DNA from: Oscillospiraceae bacterium UBA1230
GTDB lineage: Bacteria > Bacillota > Clostridia > Oscillospirales > Oscillospiraceae
Assembly: GCA_002309395.1 (NCBI GenBank)
Contig: DBWU01000063.1
Coordinates: 25,621-49,813 of the forward strand
Reading direction: 5' to 3'
Length of the DNA: 24,193 bases
The notes under the pieces are model-generated. The model searched no databases. It was not told where the DNA came from and saw only the letters and a program-made list of their open reading frames with translations. Shown here in pieces: positions 1 to 8,344 of this stretch. Within the stretch, counting starts at the first letter, position 1, and each line of letters starts with the position of its first letter. The position numbers were made by a program, and so were the translations under genes.

Positions 1-189
1 GCCCGCCTGTGTCGCCGCGACTTTGGGATCCCCCTCGGTCTTTGCCCCGTCGCAAAAAATAAACAAACTGGAGTGCCGTGCCTCCGGGTTTGACGCCAAG
101 GAATCCAGGCAGTTTGCCAACGACCTGTCCCGGTTATAGGCAAATACGACGATCGGCGCATATTCCTCACGTTTCACTGACAATGCCAT
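1..189 (-). CDS. Glycosyltransferase family 2-like protein, N-terminal fragment (cut by window edge)
   Basis: The reverse strand reads 63 codons from an ATG at 189 and runs off the left edge without a stop. The start APIVVFAYNR, a spacing of about 20 residues and then LFIFCDGAKTEGD match the first two beta strands of GT-A fold (GT2-like) glycosyltransferases, which typically begin 'P-hydrophobic-x-NR' and end this block with 'DG'. It presumably transfers a sugar to the lipid-linked repeat unit. It begins 22 bases after the stop of the GT4 gene upstream, behind a purine-rich GGGCGG-type ribosome site, so it is the next gene of the same polysaccharide operon. Catalytic residues lie outside the window, so sugar specificity cannot be judged. 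Confidence 0.75.
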   Translation of the reverse strand, partial: MALSVKREEYAPIVVFAYNRDRSLANCLDSLASNPEARHSSLFIFCDGAKTEGDPKVAATQAG

Positions 190-211
190 CCACCGCCCTA
201 TTGATAACTCT

Positions 212-1399
212 TTATAACGACTGAAGGAAACGGAAGGCTTTCGCCGCCTGCGCCGCAGACGACTTCTCCCGCACGATAAACTCCCTTGCCCGCTTGGCCT
301 GCTCCAGACGCGCGGCTTCAGGTCTGTGCAAAATCTCGTTGATCTGCGCCCCGATCGCCTCCGCCGTGACGGATTCCAAAACGTCGCAGTACGCATAGTA
401 CTCGTCCGGGATGCCGTCAAGCCGCGCGATCAGCGTGACCGCCGCGCCGTTGGAGAGATATTCGCTCGTTTTAGAGGGGAACGCGTACCGGGTCAATAAC
501 CCGTCCGGCTTTCTGGGGTTGATCAGAATGGACGCGGTCCGCTCCAGCGCCACCACCGTTTCATGTGGGATCACACCCAGATAGCGGATCCGCGGCTCGT
601 CCTCACTCGCCTTTTGCACCCGGTCGCGCAAGCGCCCGTTGCCGCATATCACGTATTCCACGCCGGGGTCTGCAAAGCGGATGGAATCCAAAAACTCCCC
701 GATCCCGTTCGCCTCTTCCAAGCCGCCGGCATACATGACGGTCGCCTTCCCCGCCGGCAGGGCGGTATCCGCGCTCTTCGCACCGCCCTCCACGTCGGAA
801 AAGCTCTCCACCACCACCCAGGGCTTATGACGCCGGTTCCCGGTTTCATTCATATACTTAGAGAGGAAAATATACGCGTCCATCCGCTCGTTGAGCCAAA
901 TATTGACGCGTTTTACGATACGCGCTTTCCAGCGCGGCATATAGCTGTAATCACGGAACCGGGGTTCCTCGGAGCAGATCGTGACCAGCCGGATATCCCG
1001 GTGGAACGCCGAAACCGCCAGCGCCGGAACCACCAGAAGCGGATTGACCGCATAGGTGAGGATCAGGCGATCGCTTCCCGTTGTCCTCTTCACCCACCGC
1101 CGGACGGCTTTGAACGCCTTGCAAAAGCCGCGGAGCATCTGCCCGACGCCGCCGCTTTTGTTGCACACGTACTCGCACCGGGCGCCCAGAATGCTCTCCT
1201 CCATGGCAACGCCCGAATCGGGTTGCGGCACGCACGATAAGATCTCCAGGTGTTCCGGGGCGATCAGCCCGTCTGAGAGCAGATGGCTGATGAAGTTGTA
1301 TTCATAATTATAGGCAGCCTGCGAAAAATCGGGATCCGACCGGATCAGCGCGTCAAGATCCTCCGGATTGCATATGCCGCCCAAATACAATAGTTCCAT
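212..1399 (-). CDS. GT4-type glycosyltransferase
   Basis: A 395-residue protein with the two-lobe GT-B pattern. The C-terminal donor-binding lobe is clearest: VMYAGGL near residue 221, EYVICGNGRLRD near 248, a YLG strand near 273, and PSKTSEYLSNG near 308, where the Glu of SEYL sits at the usual donor-contact position of GT4 enzymes. The N-terminal lobe is more divergent (ICNPEDLDALI). It probably adds one sugar of the polysaccharide repeat on the cytoplasmic face of the membrane; donor and linkage cannot be read. It starts 20 bases after the stop of the preceding GT4 gene with only a weak GAGAAG ribosome site, consistent with operon translation. Family assignment is good, function within the pathway is inferred. 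Confidence 0.8.
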   Translation of the reverse strand: MELLYLGGICNPEDLDALIRSDPDFSQAAYNYEYNFISHLLSDGLIAPEHLEILSCVPQPDSGVAMEESILGARCEYVCNKSGGVGQMLRGFCKAFKAVRRWVKRTTGSDRLILTYAVNPLLVVPALAVSAFHRDIRLVTICSEEPRFRDYSYMPRWKARIVKRVNIWLNERMDAYIFLSKYMNETGNRRHKPWVVVESFSDVEGGAKSADTALPAGKATVMYAGGLEEANGIGEFLDSIRFADPGVEYVICGNGRLRDRVQKASEDEPRIRYLGVIPHETVVALERTASILINPRKPDGLLTRYAFPSKTSEYLSNGAAVTLIARLDGIPDEYYAYCDVLESVTAEAIGAQINEILHRPEAARLEQAKRAREFIVREKSSAAQAAKAFRFLQSL

Positions 1400-1419
1400 A
1401 CAAAACGCTTCTCACTGTG

Positions 1420-2661
1420 TCAGATTTCGTTGTACAGCTTCTCGATCTCCTTGCTCGCCTCCTGGAAATCGGATCGCGCTCTCGCCCGCGTTCTGGCGTG
1501 CCGGGACAGCTCGTTTGCCAGATCGTCGTTTTCCCAGACGGTCTCGATCATGTGCGCCAGCATCTCCGGCTCATCGAACCGATAGAACAGAGCCTCCTCT
1601 TTATCTTTGGCGTAATCCATAGCGCCGCCGACGTAGGAGGACACGCAGGGCGTTCCCACCAGCATCGCCTCCAGCAATACGTTCGGGCCGTTTTCAATGC
1701 AGGAGCTCAGCGTGAACACGTGGCTCGTGCTCATGGCGCGCGCCATACCGTCCCCGTCCAGTACGCCCAGATCCTCGACGATATGATCCAGTCCGCTTTG
1801 TTTCACCTTTTTACGCAGATAGTTGGCGTACCCCGTCGCCCTGGCGGTGCGGTAGGTCACGCCTCCCGCCACCCGGATGCTCATATCCGGGTACTTTTTA
1901 TATAGTATAGCCGCCGCCTCCAGCAGAGTATGGAACCCCTTCAGCGGAACGCTCATATTGACAAACAAAATGGAATGGCGCTTCACGCCTTCCAGATCCC
2001 ACTGATACTCCAGGAAATTGTGGCGGATCGCATAATCGATGGAGATATACTTGGAATCCGGGTTCATCAGCCGGGACTGGGTATAGTCCCAGGAGGTGTT
2101 GCCGATCACAATGTCGCTCTTTTTCACCTGCATGACTTCCGACCTGGCGCGGAAACGGTTGCCGTAATGGCGCAGTACCATAGGCAAAAACGTTCTGATA
2201 TTCCACGGCATCAGCGTCATCAGCAGATTCGGCACCTTAATGCCGCCGTAGTAATACCGCCTGTTGATCACCGATATGAAGCCCTGCACCGTCAACACGG
2301 TGGGGCAGGATGCGTAGGGCAAAATGCCCAGCGCAAAGGCGAATTCGCCGCCGAAAATATGCACGATATCAGGCCGGATCGACGCCACCAGCTCCCGGCA
2401 CTTCTTCTTGTACGCGCCTACCGGGCCCCAGTACTCGTCAATATAGTTGCCGGGCAGGATATAGTAATCCACGTTGTCGATCTTCTTATGGACGAAGGAA
2501 CGCCTGTGCCACATGGTGACCACGGAGATCTCAAACTCGCCCGTCCCGGCCAGATACTCCAGCGGCTCGTTCAGCCAACTGCCTCCGCCCTGCATCGGAA
2601 GATCGATGCTCCGGGCAATTTTCGGCATAATGGTATTTACGATCCAGATAATTCGCTTCAT
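1420..2661 (-). CDS. GT4 family glycosyltransferase
   Basis: A 413-residue GT-B enzyme. The N-terminal lobe opens MKRIIWIVNTIMP with a GGG acceptor loop at residues 25-27 (MQGGGSWL). The C-terminal lobe shows the strand ILFVNMSVPLKGFHTLLEA near 231 and the E-x7-E signature of retaining GT4 enzymes at E323 and E331 (CIENGPNVLLEAM). It therefore probably transfers a nucleotide-sugar to the growing lipid-linked glycan with retention of configuration. It lies 6 bases downstream of the Wzy-like polymerase gene in the same operon. Length is normal for the family. Donor sugar and linkage are unknown. Confidence 0.88.
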   Translation of the reverse strand: MKRIIWIVNTIMPKIARSIDLPMQGGGSWLNEPLEYLAGTGEFEISVVTMWHRRSFVHKKIDNVDYYILPGNYIDEYWGPVGAYKKKCRELVASIRPDIVHIFGGEFAFALGILPYASCPTVLTVQGFISVINRRYYYGGIKVPNLLMTLMPWNIRTFLPMVLRHYGNRFRARSEVMQVKKSDIVIGNTSWDYTQSRLMNPDSKYISIDYAIRHNFLEYQWDLEGVKRHSILFVNMSVPLKGFHTLLEAAAILYKKYPDMSIRVAGGVTYRTARATGYANYLRKKVKQSGLDHIVEDLGVLDGDGMARAMSTSHVFTLSSCIENGPNVLLEAMLVGTPCVSSYVGGAMDYAKDKEEALFYRFDEPEMLAHMIETVWENDDLANELSRHARTRARARSDFQEASKEIEKLYNEI

Positions 2662-2667
2662 AATACT

Positions 2668-3882
2668 TCACCTGCTTTTTGGGCGATCGCGCAGCGGGTC
2701 TCCCTGCATCGCCAGATAGGGAATGATAATGGCGCCGACGACGCTTATGATATACGGATAGGGGTCGGCGATGCACAAGAGGACGCATCCGAGAGCGAAC
2801 ATGGTGCTGTAAATCGCTTTGCCCTGACTCTTGATCGCCTGATAGGGCACGCTGATGGTGTACTTAACGTGGAGAATAAAGGTCAGCAGGCCGTATCTTC
2901 CGAGGGTATCCAGAAATTCCGAGTGCCCTCCGCCCTTATACGTCCCACGCATGGTGGCGGCGCCGAAAATAGGGTTGCGGATGATCTCACGGATGGATTT
3001 CGAATACCTGTTCATCCTTCTGACCATATCACTGTTATCATACGCGGACTCTTCCTTGAGCACCAGGTTCCTGTAAAGCTCGGACAGCCGGTTCATATAT
3101 TCCGTGTTATACCGGAAGATCTTCATCAGCAGTTCAAGGATCGGTCCGGCAAACTGGAACACCAAAAAAATGAGGATCGGCGTCCAGACCAGCAGGATCA
3201 ACAGCGCCTTTTCGGGGTGTTTGCGGATCATGAAAAACGACGTAACGCTTGCCACGAGAATGATCACGGCGGTAGAGTATCCCGACAGGAAAACCGTCGC
3301 GCCGAGCAGCACAAAGCAGAGGCCGTATGCGAGCTTATGCCTCCCCCCAGCCTCTGTGAATTTGATCAGAAACGTCGGCGCCAGAATGGACGACGCCATG
3401 ATAAAGCCATACGTTCCGATCTTCCGTATCCCGTCCGTCGAGCCCTGGTTCCAGCTCGTATACGCATCGCGCGCGGCTCTGGGATCCTGGATGAGCCGGA
3501 TCACCGTGATCGCCGCCACCACCAGGAAACAGGTGATGGCAAACCGCGCGATCATTCTGAACCGGTCCGTGTCTTTATAGCCGAAATAGAACAGGTAAAC
3601 CACGATCATAACGATAGGATTCAGCGTATCGGAAAGCGCCCGCGATAAGCCGCCCAGGAAGTACAGCTTCACGAATATCAGTATGATATACAGCGCCACC
3701 AGCGGCAGGAAGTTCTTGGTGAACTCAAACACGTCCGGGTTGACCTGCCGGATCGTATACAGCCAAATAATGGCCGCCGCCGCCGCCAGGACACGGTAAG
3801 TCGTCCCTACCTCAAAAAAGGGCAGGGTGATCCATGCAATGATATAATATGCACATATAATATTAATTGAGATCTTGCGCAT
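2668..3882 (-). CDS. O-antigen/EPS polymerase, Wzy-like membrane protein
   Basis: A 404-residue, very hydrophobic protein with about ten membrane segments, starting MRKISINIICAYYIIAWITL. A large polar loop lies between about residues 260 and 330. It ends with GGGHSEFLDTLGRYGLL, the pattern seen in the periplasmic/extracytoplasmic loop of Wzy polymerases and WaaL-type ligases (O-antigen ligase superfamily). In this gene neighbourhood polymerisation of undecaprenyl-linked repeat units is more likely than ligation. The ATG overlaps the TAA of the upstream GT4 gene by one base (TAATG), implying translational coupling. Families of this type diverge quickly, so the call rests on topology, this loop motif and context. 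Confidence 0.85.
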   Translation of the reverse strand: MRKISINIICAYYIIAWITLPFFEVGTTYRVLAAAAAIIWLYTIRQVNPDVFEFTKNFLPLVALYIILIFVKLYFLGGLSRALSDTLNPIVMIVVYLFYFGYKDTDRFRMIARFAITCFLVVAAITVIRLIQDPRAARDAYTSWNQGSTDGIRKIGTYGFIMASSILAPTFLIKFTEAGGRHKLAYGLCFVLLGATVFLSGYSTAVIILVASVTSFFMIRKHPEKALLILLVWTPILIFLVFQFAGPILELLMKIFRYNTEYMNRLSELYRNLVLKEESAYDNSDMVRRMNRYSKSIREIIRNPIFGAATMRGTYKGGGHSEFLDTLGRYGLLTFILHVKYTISVPYQAIKSQGKAIYSTMFALGCVLLCIADPYPYIISVVGAIIIPYLAMQGDPLRDRPKSR

Positions 3883-4991
3883 TATTCCATTCCTATCTGT
3901 TCTAAATATGCATCGACCACGATGTTCCTGTCAAAACTCTGCTCCATCTTTCTTCTTCCGTTGCGTCCCATTTCTTCCATCTCATCAAAAGAAATCGCTA
4001 AAAACTTCTCCATGACCGCGATCAGATCCTCCGCGTCTTTTGCCTTGACCACCATGCCGCTCACACCGTCGGACACCGTTTCGCCGCAGCCGGGCAGGTC
4101 GGTGGTAATGACGGGTCTGGCGCTGGCGGCGCTCTCCAACAGCGTGTTGGACATCCCCTCTCCATAGTAGGACGGCATGACCACACAATGCGCCTGCGCC
4201 AAAAAGGGTCTGATATCGCTTTGCATACCGTCGTAGACGATCACCCCGGCGTCGTGCAGGTCTTTCAGCTCGGCCTCATAGTCTTCTTCGCAAAAACCCA
4301 GCACGTGGAAACGGACCCGGTCGCCGTATTTTTGCTTCAAACAGCGGGCGGCGGTCAGGTATTCGTCAATTCCCTTCTCCTTCATGATCCGGGCAATATA
4401 CATGAACACGACCGGCCACTCTTTTACGAAAGCCAACGGCTGATAATACGACAGATTGACGCCGCTCCCTGGGATCAGCACGTTTCGGGTGGAAACGATG
4501 GCGTGTTCCGTGCAGTACGCCTGGTCGGAAGCGTTCTGGAAGAAAACGCATCTGGCCTTTTTGAGGGCGACCTTGTAGAGGAATTCCACCAGCCGTTCAA
4601 CGACCTCCTTATCCTCCCTGATCCCCGAACCCAGTCCGTTGAGGTTTTCAATATACGGCACCCGTTTTATTCTGCACGCCAGACCGCCGTAAATATTCGG
4701 CTTCGTCCCGTACGTAAGCACGACTCCCGGACGGGTCCTGCCGATGATGGAGAGGAAGCGCCGCGTCAGCAACAGGTCCTGTACGGGGTTCTTTCCGCGC
4801 CTGTTGATCTTCACGTCGTGAAACTCGCAGCCCATCTGAACCAGCAGATCCACCTTCTCGCCGTAAGGCAGGGCGAGGATCACCCTGTAACCCTTCCCGA
4901 TCAGCCGCTCGATCAATTCACGGCGCCAGTTATAGATATCAACGTGATGATCCGTCAGGATCAGTACCGTCGGTTCCTTTTTTGCCGACAT
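3882..4991 (-). CDS. GT4 family glycosyltransferase, PglA-like
   Basis: A 369-residue GT-B enzyme. The start VLILTDHHVDIYNWRRELI followed by VPYIENLNGLGSG (112-124) resembles the group that includes Campylobacter PglA, the enzyme adding the second sugar to undecaprenyl-PP-linked diacetamido sugar. The C-terminal lobe has VFMYIARIMKEKGIDE near 195 and the E-x7-E signature at E278/E286 (GEGMSNTLLE). A role as the first glycosyltransferase acting after the phosphoglycosyl transferase is inferred from this resemblance. Its start lies inside the end of the WbqC-like gene (53-base overlap), with a good GGATGGAGG ribosome site there; the beta-1 strand begins at residue 8, so a later start is not acceptable. 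Confidence 0.87.
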   Translation of the reverse strand: MSAKKEPTVLILTDHHVDIYNWRRELIERLIGKGYRVILALPYGEKVDLLVQMGCEFHDVKINRRGKNPVQDLLLTRRFLSIIGRTRPGVVLTYGTKPNIYGGLACRIKRVPYIENLNGLGSGIREDKEVVERLVEFLYKVALKKARCVFFQNASDQAYCTEHAIVSTRNVLIPGSGVNLSYYQPLAFVKEWPVVFMYIARIMKEKGIDEYLTAARCLKQKYGDRVRFHVLGFCEEDYEAELKDLHDAGVIVYDGMQSDIRPFLAQAHCVVMPSYYGEGMSNTLLESAASARPVITTDLPGCGETVSDGVSGMVVKAKDAEDLIAVMEKFLAISFDEMEEMGRNGRRKMEQSFDRNIVVDAYLEQIGME

Positions 4992-5649
4992 ATGGATTCC
5001 TCCATCCGCAGTTCATTACGTAATCTACCACAGACATATTGGGAACAAAGTCCTCTGTCATCTGCTTATATGGAAACGGAGAAAAATCCGAATACTTCAA
5101 AACAACGCCTTGCTCGGCGAAATCCTGCTCATCCTGATAGTTTTTTGCGCCGAGACCGGATATATAACAGTCGCCCCCAACGGCGCGGCACAAATTGATC
5201 ACAAGCGATTCCTTCTTCCCTTCGCACGGGATATCGGACGCTTTCACGATCTTGCACGTGATCCCCAGCCGCCTGGCGATCTCCGTGTTGAGGCAGATAT
5301 TCAAATCCGCCAGCGAGTCATATTCCCTCCCGATCAGGTCTTCCAGAACGGGGTATACTTCATCGAAAAACGGGGCGCCGGAATACGCCTCGCGGATCAG
5401 CCGCAGGTGCTTTTCCACCCATCCCAGCTCGTACTTACAGGCGACCTGGGTCAAGTTATCCCCGAACCGGTACGCTACGGGGATCTTCAGCCGCGTAACG
5501 GCAGAACCCGTCAAAATATTGTTCCAGTTGTGCATATTGCCGGAGGAAAACTGCACGTTGTCTAAAAATATAAACGTATCAGCCGAATACATTTTATAAA
5601 AGTAACCCAGATACGGCAGGTAATCCGGCTGATGGATGCTGACCACCAT
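4939..5649 (-). CDS. WbqC-like family protein
   Basis: The start MVVSIHQPDYLPYLGYFYKM is the hallmark of the WbqC-like family (PF08889), found in O-antigen and capsule loci. Later family features include FLDNVQFSSGNMHNWNNI and YISGLGAKNYQDEQDF. The ATG at 5649 is chosen over an in-frame GTG at 5661 because AAGGTGG lies 8 bases before it and the family starts right at this residue. The protein has 236 residues, normal for the family. Family members sit with sugar aminotransferases and are thought to modify amino sugars, but I know of no firmly established reaction. The last 17 codons overlap the next gene, and the tail GKKGTDGTDPDGSSR looks non-conserved. Confidence 0.85.
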   Translation of the reverse strand: MVVSIHQPDYLPYLGYFYKMYSADTFIFLDNVQFSSGNMHNWNNILTGSAVTRLKIPVAYRFGDNLTQVACKYELGWVEKHLRLIREAYSGAPFFDEVYPVLEDLIGREYDSLADLNICLNTEIARRLGITCKIVKASDIPCEGKKESLVINLCRAVGGDCYISGLGAKNYQDEQDFAEQGVVLKYSDFSPFPYKQMTEDFVPNMSVVDYVMNCGWRNPYVGKKGTDGTDPDGSSR

Positions 5650-5694
5650 ATTTACTACCACCTTGCTGTGTGTAACTGTATCGGTTTTGCCGAT

Positions 5695-6291
5695 TTAGCT
5701 TTTGGAAATGCTGTATATGTTCTTCTCCTGGATCACCGAGACGAAGACGCCGAAGAAGCACTTCAAATCAACCAAAAATGAGCATCGCTCAATGTACTCA
5801 CGGTCAAATTCCCACTGCAGCTCCATACTGGCTTCCGCCCTGTATTCAACGTCCACCGTGCAAAACAGTCCCGGGCGGACCGCAAACCGCTCGTCCAGAT
5901 CCGGCAGTTCTTCGCTGTACAGCTCATATTCGGCCGGCAACATCGGCCGCGGTCCGATCAGGCTCATCCTGCCCAGCAGGATATTGATGAACTGCGGTAT
6001 CTCGTCGAGACTCTTATCACGGATAAACGCGCCGACTTTCGTAATGCGCGGGTCTCCCTCATCCGATTGCATGACGCAGTCCGACTGGTCGTTTACGACC
6101 ATGGAACGGAACTTGTACATGACGAACGGCGTTCTGTTCTTCCCCAAACGAACCTGCTTGAAAACAGCCGGGCCGGGCGAATCCGCCTTGACCAGTATGG
6201 CGATGATAACGGCAGGGATCAAAAGAACGACGATCGCAATGAGGGATATCACGATATCGAGCAGCCGTTTAAAGCACTTTTTATAGACCAT
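5695..6291 (-). CDS. Undecaprenyl-phosphate sugar phosphotransferase (PglC/WcaJ-type initiating enzyme)
   Basis: A 198-residue monotopic phosphoglycosyl transferase of the bacterial sugar transferase family (PF02397). It has an N-terminal re-entrant hydrophobic helix (about 9-34), then SPGPAVFKQVRLGKN, FVMYKFRSM, the catalytic Asp-Glu pair D96-E97 in SLDEIPQ, and GRMSLIGPRPMLPAEYE. It moves a sugar-1-phosphate from a UDP-sugar to undecaprenyl phosphate and so starts the repeat unit. It is the short PglC-like form, lacking the long N-terminal membrane domain of WcaJ/WbaP. The start is the ATG at 6291, whose A is also the last base of the upstream TGA (TGATG coupling); a GTG at 6303 is less likely. 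With the PglF- and PglE-like genes the substrate may be a diamino sugar. Confidence 0.93.
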   Translation of the reverse strand: MVYKKCFKRLLDIVISLIAIVVLLIPAVIIAILVKADSPGPAVFKQVRLGKNRTPFVMYKFRSMVVNDQSDCVMQSDEGDPRITKVGAFIRDKSLDEIPQFINILLGRMSLIGPRPMLPAEYELYSEELPDLDERFAVRPGLFCTVDVEYRAEASMELQWEFDREYIERCSFLVDLKCFFGVFVSVIQEKNIYSISKS

Positions 6292-6956
6292 CACTTTACG
6301 CACCTTACGTATTTTCTAACCGTCTGGAAGCATTCCGCGGCGTACATATTCGCCTGGGCGCCGAAGAAATGCGCCATGTGCCGCAGCCCCTCAATGGAAC
6401 GGGGATGCGGAAAGTCGCGCACTTCGCTGGGATAGCAGGCGAACGCTTCAAGTTTCTTATCCAGATAGCCGGTAATATCGACCCACGTGTCCGGGGCAAA
6501 CGACTGCGCGCCGTCCCATTCCGTGCTGCTGGGCGTATAGTACGTGAATACCTCTTCCACGTACTCGTTCAGGGGGCGGAACGCCACCTTCGCCGCTTCA
6601 AACACGATCTTATGATCGTGGTTGATGTCCTGCCCGTTTTGACAGTAGATGATATTGGGTTTGAAGGAGAAGACCTCCTCCTCGATCTTCTGCACGATCT
6701 CAAGGATCGGATACGTATCCAGACGCTGATCGAGCAGTTTCAGGCACTTATGCTCACTGACACCCAGCACCTGCGCGGCTTGGATCCGGCATGCCTCCAG
6801 ATCGATCTCCCGGTCGCCGTACCGCAGAGAAACGCCTTCGCAGACCACGATGCTCTTTACCGCATCGCCGTTTTGCACGTGCCTTGCGATGGTGCCGCCG
6901 CATCCCAGTATCTCGTCGTCCGGATGGGTCGCAATAACAAGAACTTTCTTATTCAT
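6291..6956 (-). CDS. PIG-L family deacetylase (LmbE-like)
   Basis: A 221-residue PIG-L/LmbE protein. The zinc-binding motif HPDDE is at residues 11-15 in VLVIATHPDDEILGCGG, and the second metal-binding segment is INHDHKIVFEAA. Family members remove N-acetyl groups from GlcNAc-type sugars, free or lipid-linked. In this locus the likely substrate is an acetamido sugar of the repeat unit or its nucleotide precursor, which is inference. It starts 9 bases after the aminotransferase stop, with AGGGTGAGG as ribosome site, and its TGA overlaps the ATG of the phosphoglycosyl transferase, so the three genes are tightly coupled. Confidence 0.92.
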   Translation of the reverse strand: MNKKVLVIATHPDDEILGCGGTIARHVQNGDAVKSIVVCEGVSLRYGDREIDLEACRIQAAQVLGVSEHKCLKLLDQRLDTYPILEIVQKIEEEVFSFKPNIIYCQNGQDINHDHKIVFEAAKVAFRPLNEYVEEVFTYYTPSSTEWDGAQSFAPDTWVDITGYLDKKLEAFACYPSEVRDFPHPRSIEGLRHMAHFFGAQANMYAAECFQTVRKYVRCVK

Positions 6957-6965
6957 TTCCTCACC

Positions 6966-8288
6966 CTAATTTTTAATAACGCTCCGTAACGCGGCGCAAA
7001 CGTATTCCACGTCGTCATCCGAAAGAAGAGTATGCAACGGAAGCGTGATAAGATTGTGATAGTAGTCGTACGCGTTGGGATAGGCGTCACAGTTTCCGCC
7101 GTAGGCGGTCATCATCGGAAGCGGCTTATAGTGAACGTTGGTGGCAACGCCGCGCTGTGCCAGCTTTTCCATTATTTGATTCCTCTGCGACTCCGTGATC
7201 CCCGGAATGCGGATAAGATACAGATGCTTGGAGCTGTCCAGAAAATCGGTGTGATGGTTCAAATGACTGATACCAAGCTCCTCACACGCCTTGTCGTACG
7301 CCGCGATGATCGTTCTCCGCCTTTCAAGCAGACCCGGATAGCGATCCAACTGCTTCAAACCGATCGCCGCCATGATATCCGTCATATTGCACTTATACCA
7401 CGGGCCGATGATATCGTATTCCCACGCGCCGGCTTTGGTCTTTGCCAGCGCGTCTTTGTTCTGCCCATGGAGAGAGAGCAGCTGGAACGTACGGTAGATC
7501 TCGCCGTTGTCGATCCCCTCCAGCGGCAGCCACGTGCTGGCACCGCCTTCCGCCGTTGTAAAATTCTTCACGGCGTGGAAGGAGAAGGAGGTGAAATCCG
7601 CCATGCTTCCGCAATAGAGCCTCTTGCCGCCGATGACGCGGGACGCGCCCAGACTGTGGGCACAATCCGCCACGACCGCCACACGGCCGATCGCCTTCTG
7701 GATCCGCGCGGACAGATCCGTCAAGGGCGAACCGTCAGCCTCTACCGGGCGGAACAGCGCCTTCTTTTTCTCCACGATCTCGAACAGACGGGCGTAGTCG
7801 CACACCACGCCGCCAATGTCGACGGAGACGATCGCCTTCGTCTTTTCCGTGATCGCCTGCTCCACCTTGTCGTAATCCATTTCCGGCGCACGGGTCAACG
7901 GATCTCCGTCCTTCTGGATATCCACGAAGACCACTTTGGCGCCGCAGTGGAGCGCCGCTGCCGCGGAGGCCGTGTACGTATACGCGGGAACGATCACCTC
8001 GTCCCCCGGACCTACGCCGAGGATCCGCAGATTCAGTTCCTCCGCCGCCGTGGCGGAATTCAAGCACACGACCCGGTTGGCGTACTTACCCTTCGCCTCG
8101 TCCGAATCGCAGTCGATATCCGTCCTGCCCGTGTCGATATAGGCGGCCAGCCTGCGCTCCAACAGCTTCGTACGCGGACCGGTGGTGATCCAGCCGGATC
8201 GCAGCGCCTCGCACACTTCCGCGATCTCAAGCTCGGAAATATCCGGCGGACTGAACGCGATGGGTTTACGGTTCATCTCATTAGACAT
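6966..8288 (-). CDS. DegT/DnrJ/EryC1/StrS family nucleotide-sugar aminotransferase
   Basis: A 440-residue PLP enzyme of fold type I. Visible family features are GWITTGPRTKLLE near 32, LNSATAAEELNLRILGVGPGDEVIVPAYTYTASAAA (77-111), the PLP-contacting Asp in ADCAHSLGA (D208) and the Schiff-base lysine K241 in SFHAVKNFTTAEGG. It converts a 4-keto (or 3-keto) nucleotide sugar to an amino sugar with glutamate as donor; the partner is probably the FlaA1/PglF-like dehydratase in this operon, giving a UDP-4-amino-4,6-dideoxy sugar. It is about 60 residues longer than PglE/WecE types, with extra segments near 50-70 and 170-200. A GAGAGGG ribosome site precedes the ATG. Confidence 0.93.
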   Translation of the reverse strand: MSNEMNRKPIAFSPPDISELEIAEVCEALRSGWITTGPRTKLLERRLAAYIDTGRTDIDCDSDEAKGKYANRVVCLNSATAAEELNLRILGVGPGDEVIVPAYTYTASAAAALHCGAKVVFVDIQKDGDPLTRAPEMDYDKVEQAITEKTKAIVSVDIGGVVCDYARLFEIVEKKKALFRPVEADGSPLTDLSARIQKAIGRVAVVADCAHSLGASRVIGGKRLYCGSMADFTSFSFHAVKNFTTAEGGASTWLPLEGIDNGEIYRTFQLLSLHGQNKDALAKTKAGAWEYDIIGPWYKCNMTDIMAAIGLKQLDRYPGLLERRRTIIAAYDKACEELGISHLNHHTDFLDSSKHLYLIRIPGITESQRNQIMEKLAQRGVATNVHYKPLPMMTAYGGNCDAYPNAYDYYHNLITLPLHTLLSDDDVEYVCAALRSVIKN

Positions 8289-8302
8289 ATGTATTCCCTC
8301 TC

Positions 8303-8330
8303 AGTATTGGATGATGGTTTTTACTGTCAA
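8303..8330 (-). promoter_or_regulatory. Possible internal promoter before the aminotransferase gene
   Basis: On the minus strand a perfect -35 TTGACA (8325-8330) is followed after 16 bases by AATACT (8303-8308, four of six consensus bases). It lies in the 56-bp gap between ugd and the aminotransferase gene, the largest but one in the operon. It could add transcription for the downstream amino-sugar and glycosyltransferase genes. The -10 is weak and there is no direct evidence of use. Confidence 0.35.
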
Positions 8331-8344
8331 AGATCGCGGAGCGA

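Noticed and set aside
1930..3648. A 572-codon open frame on the plus strand
   Set aside because: Antisense to the GT4 and Wzy-like genes, His/Arg/Asp-rich, no ribosome site and no recognisable domain.
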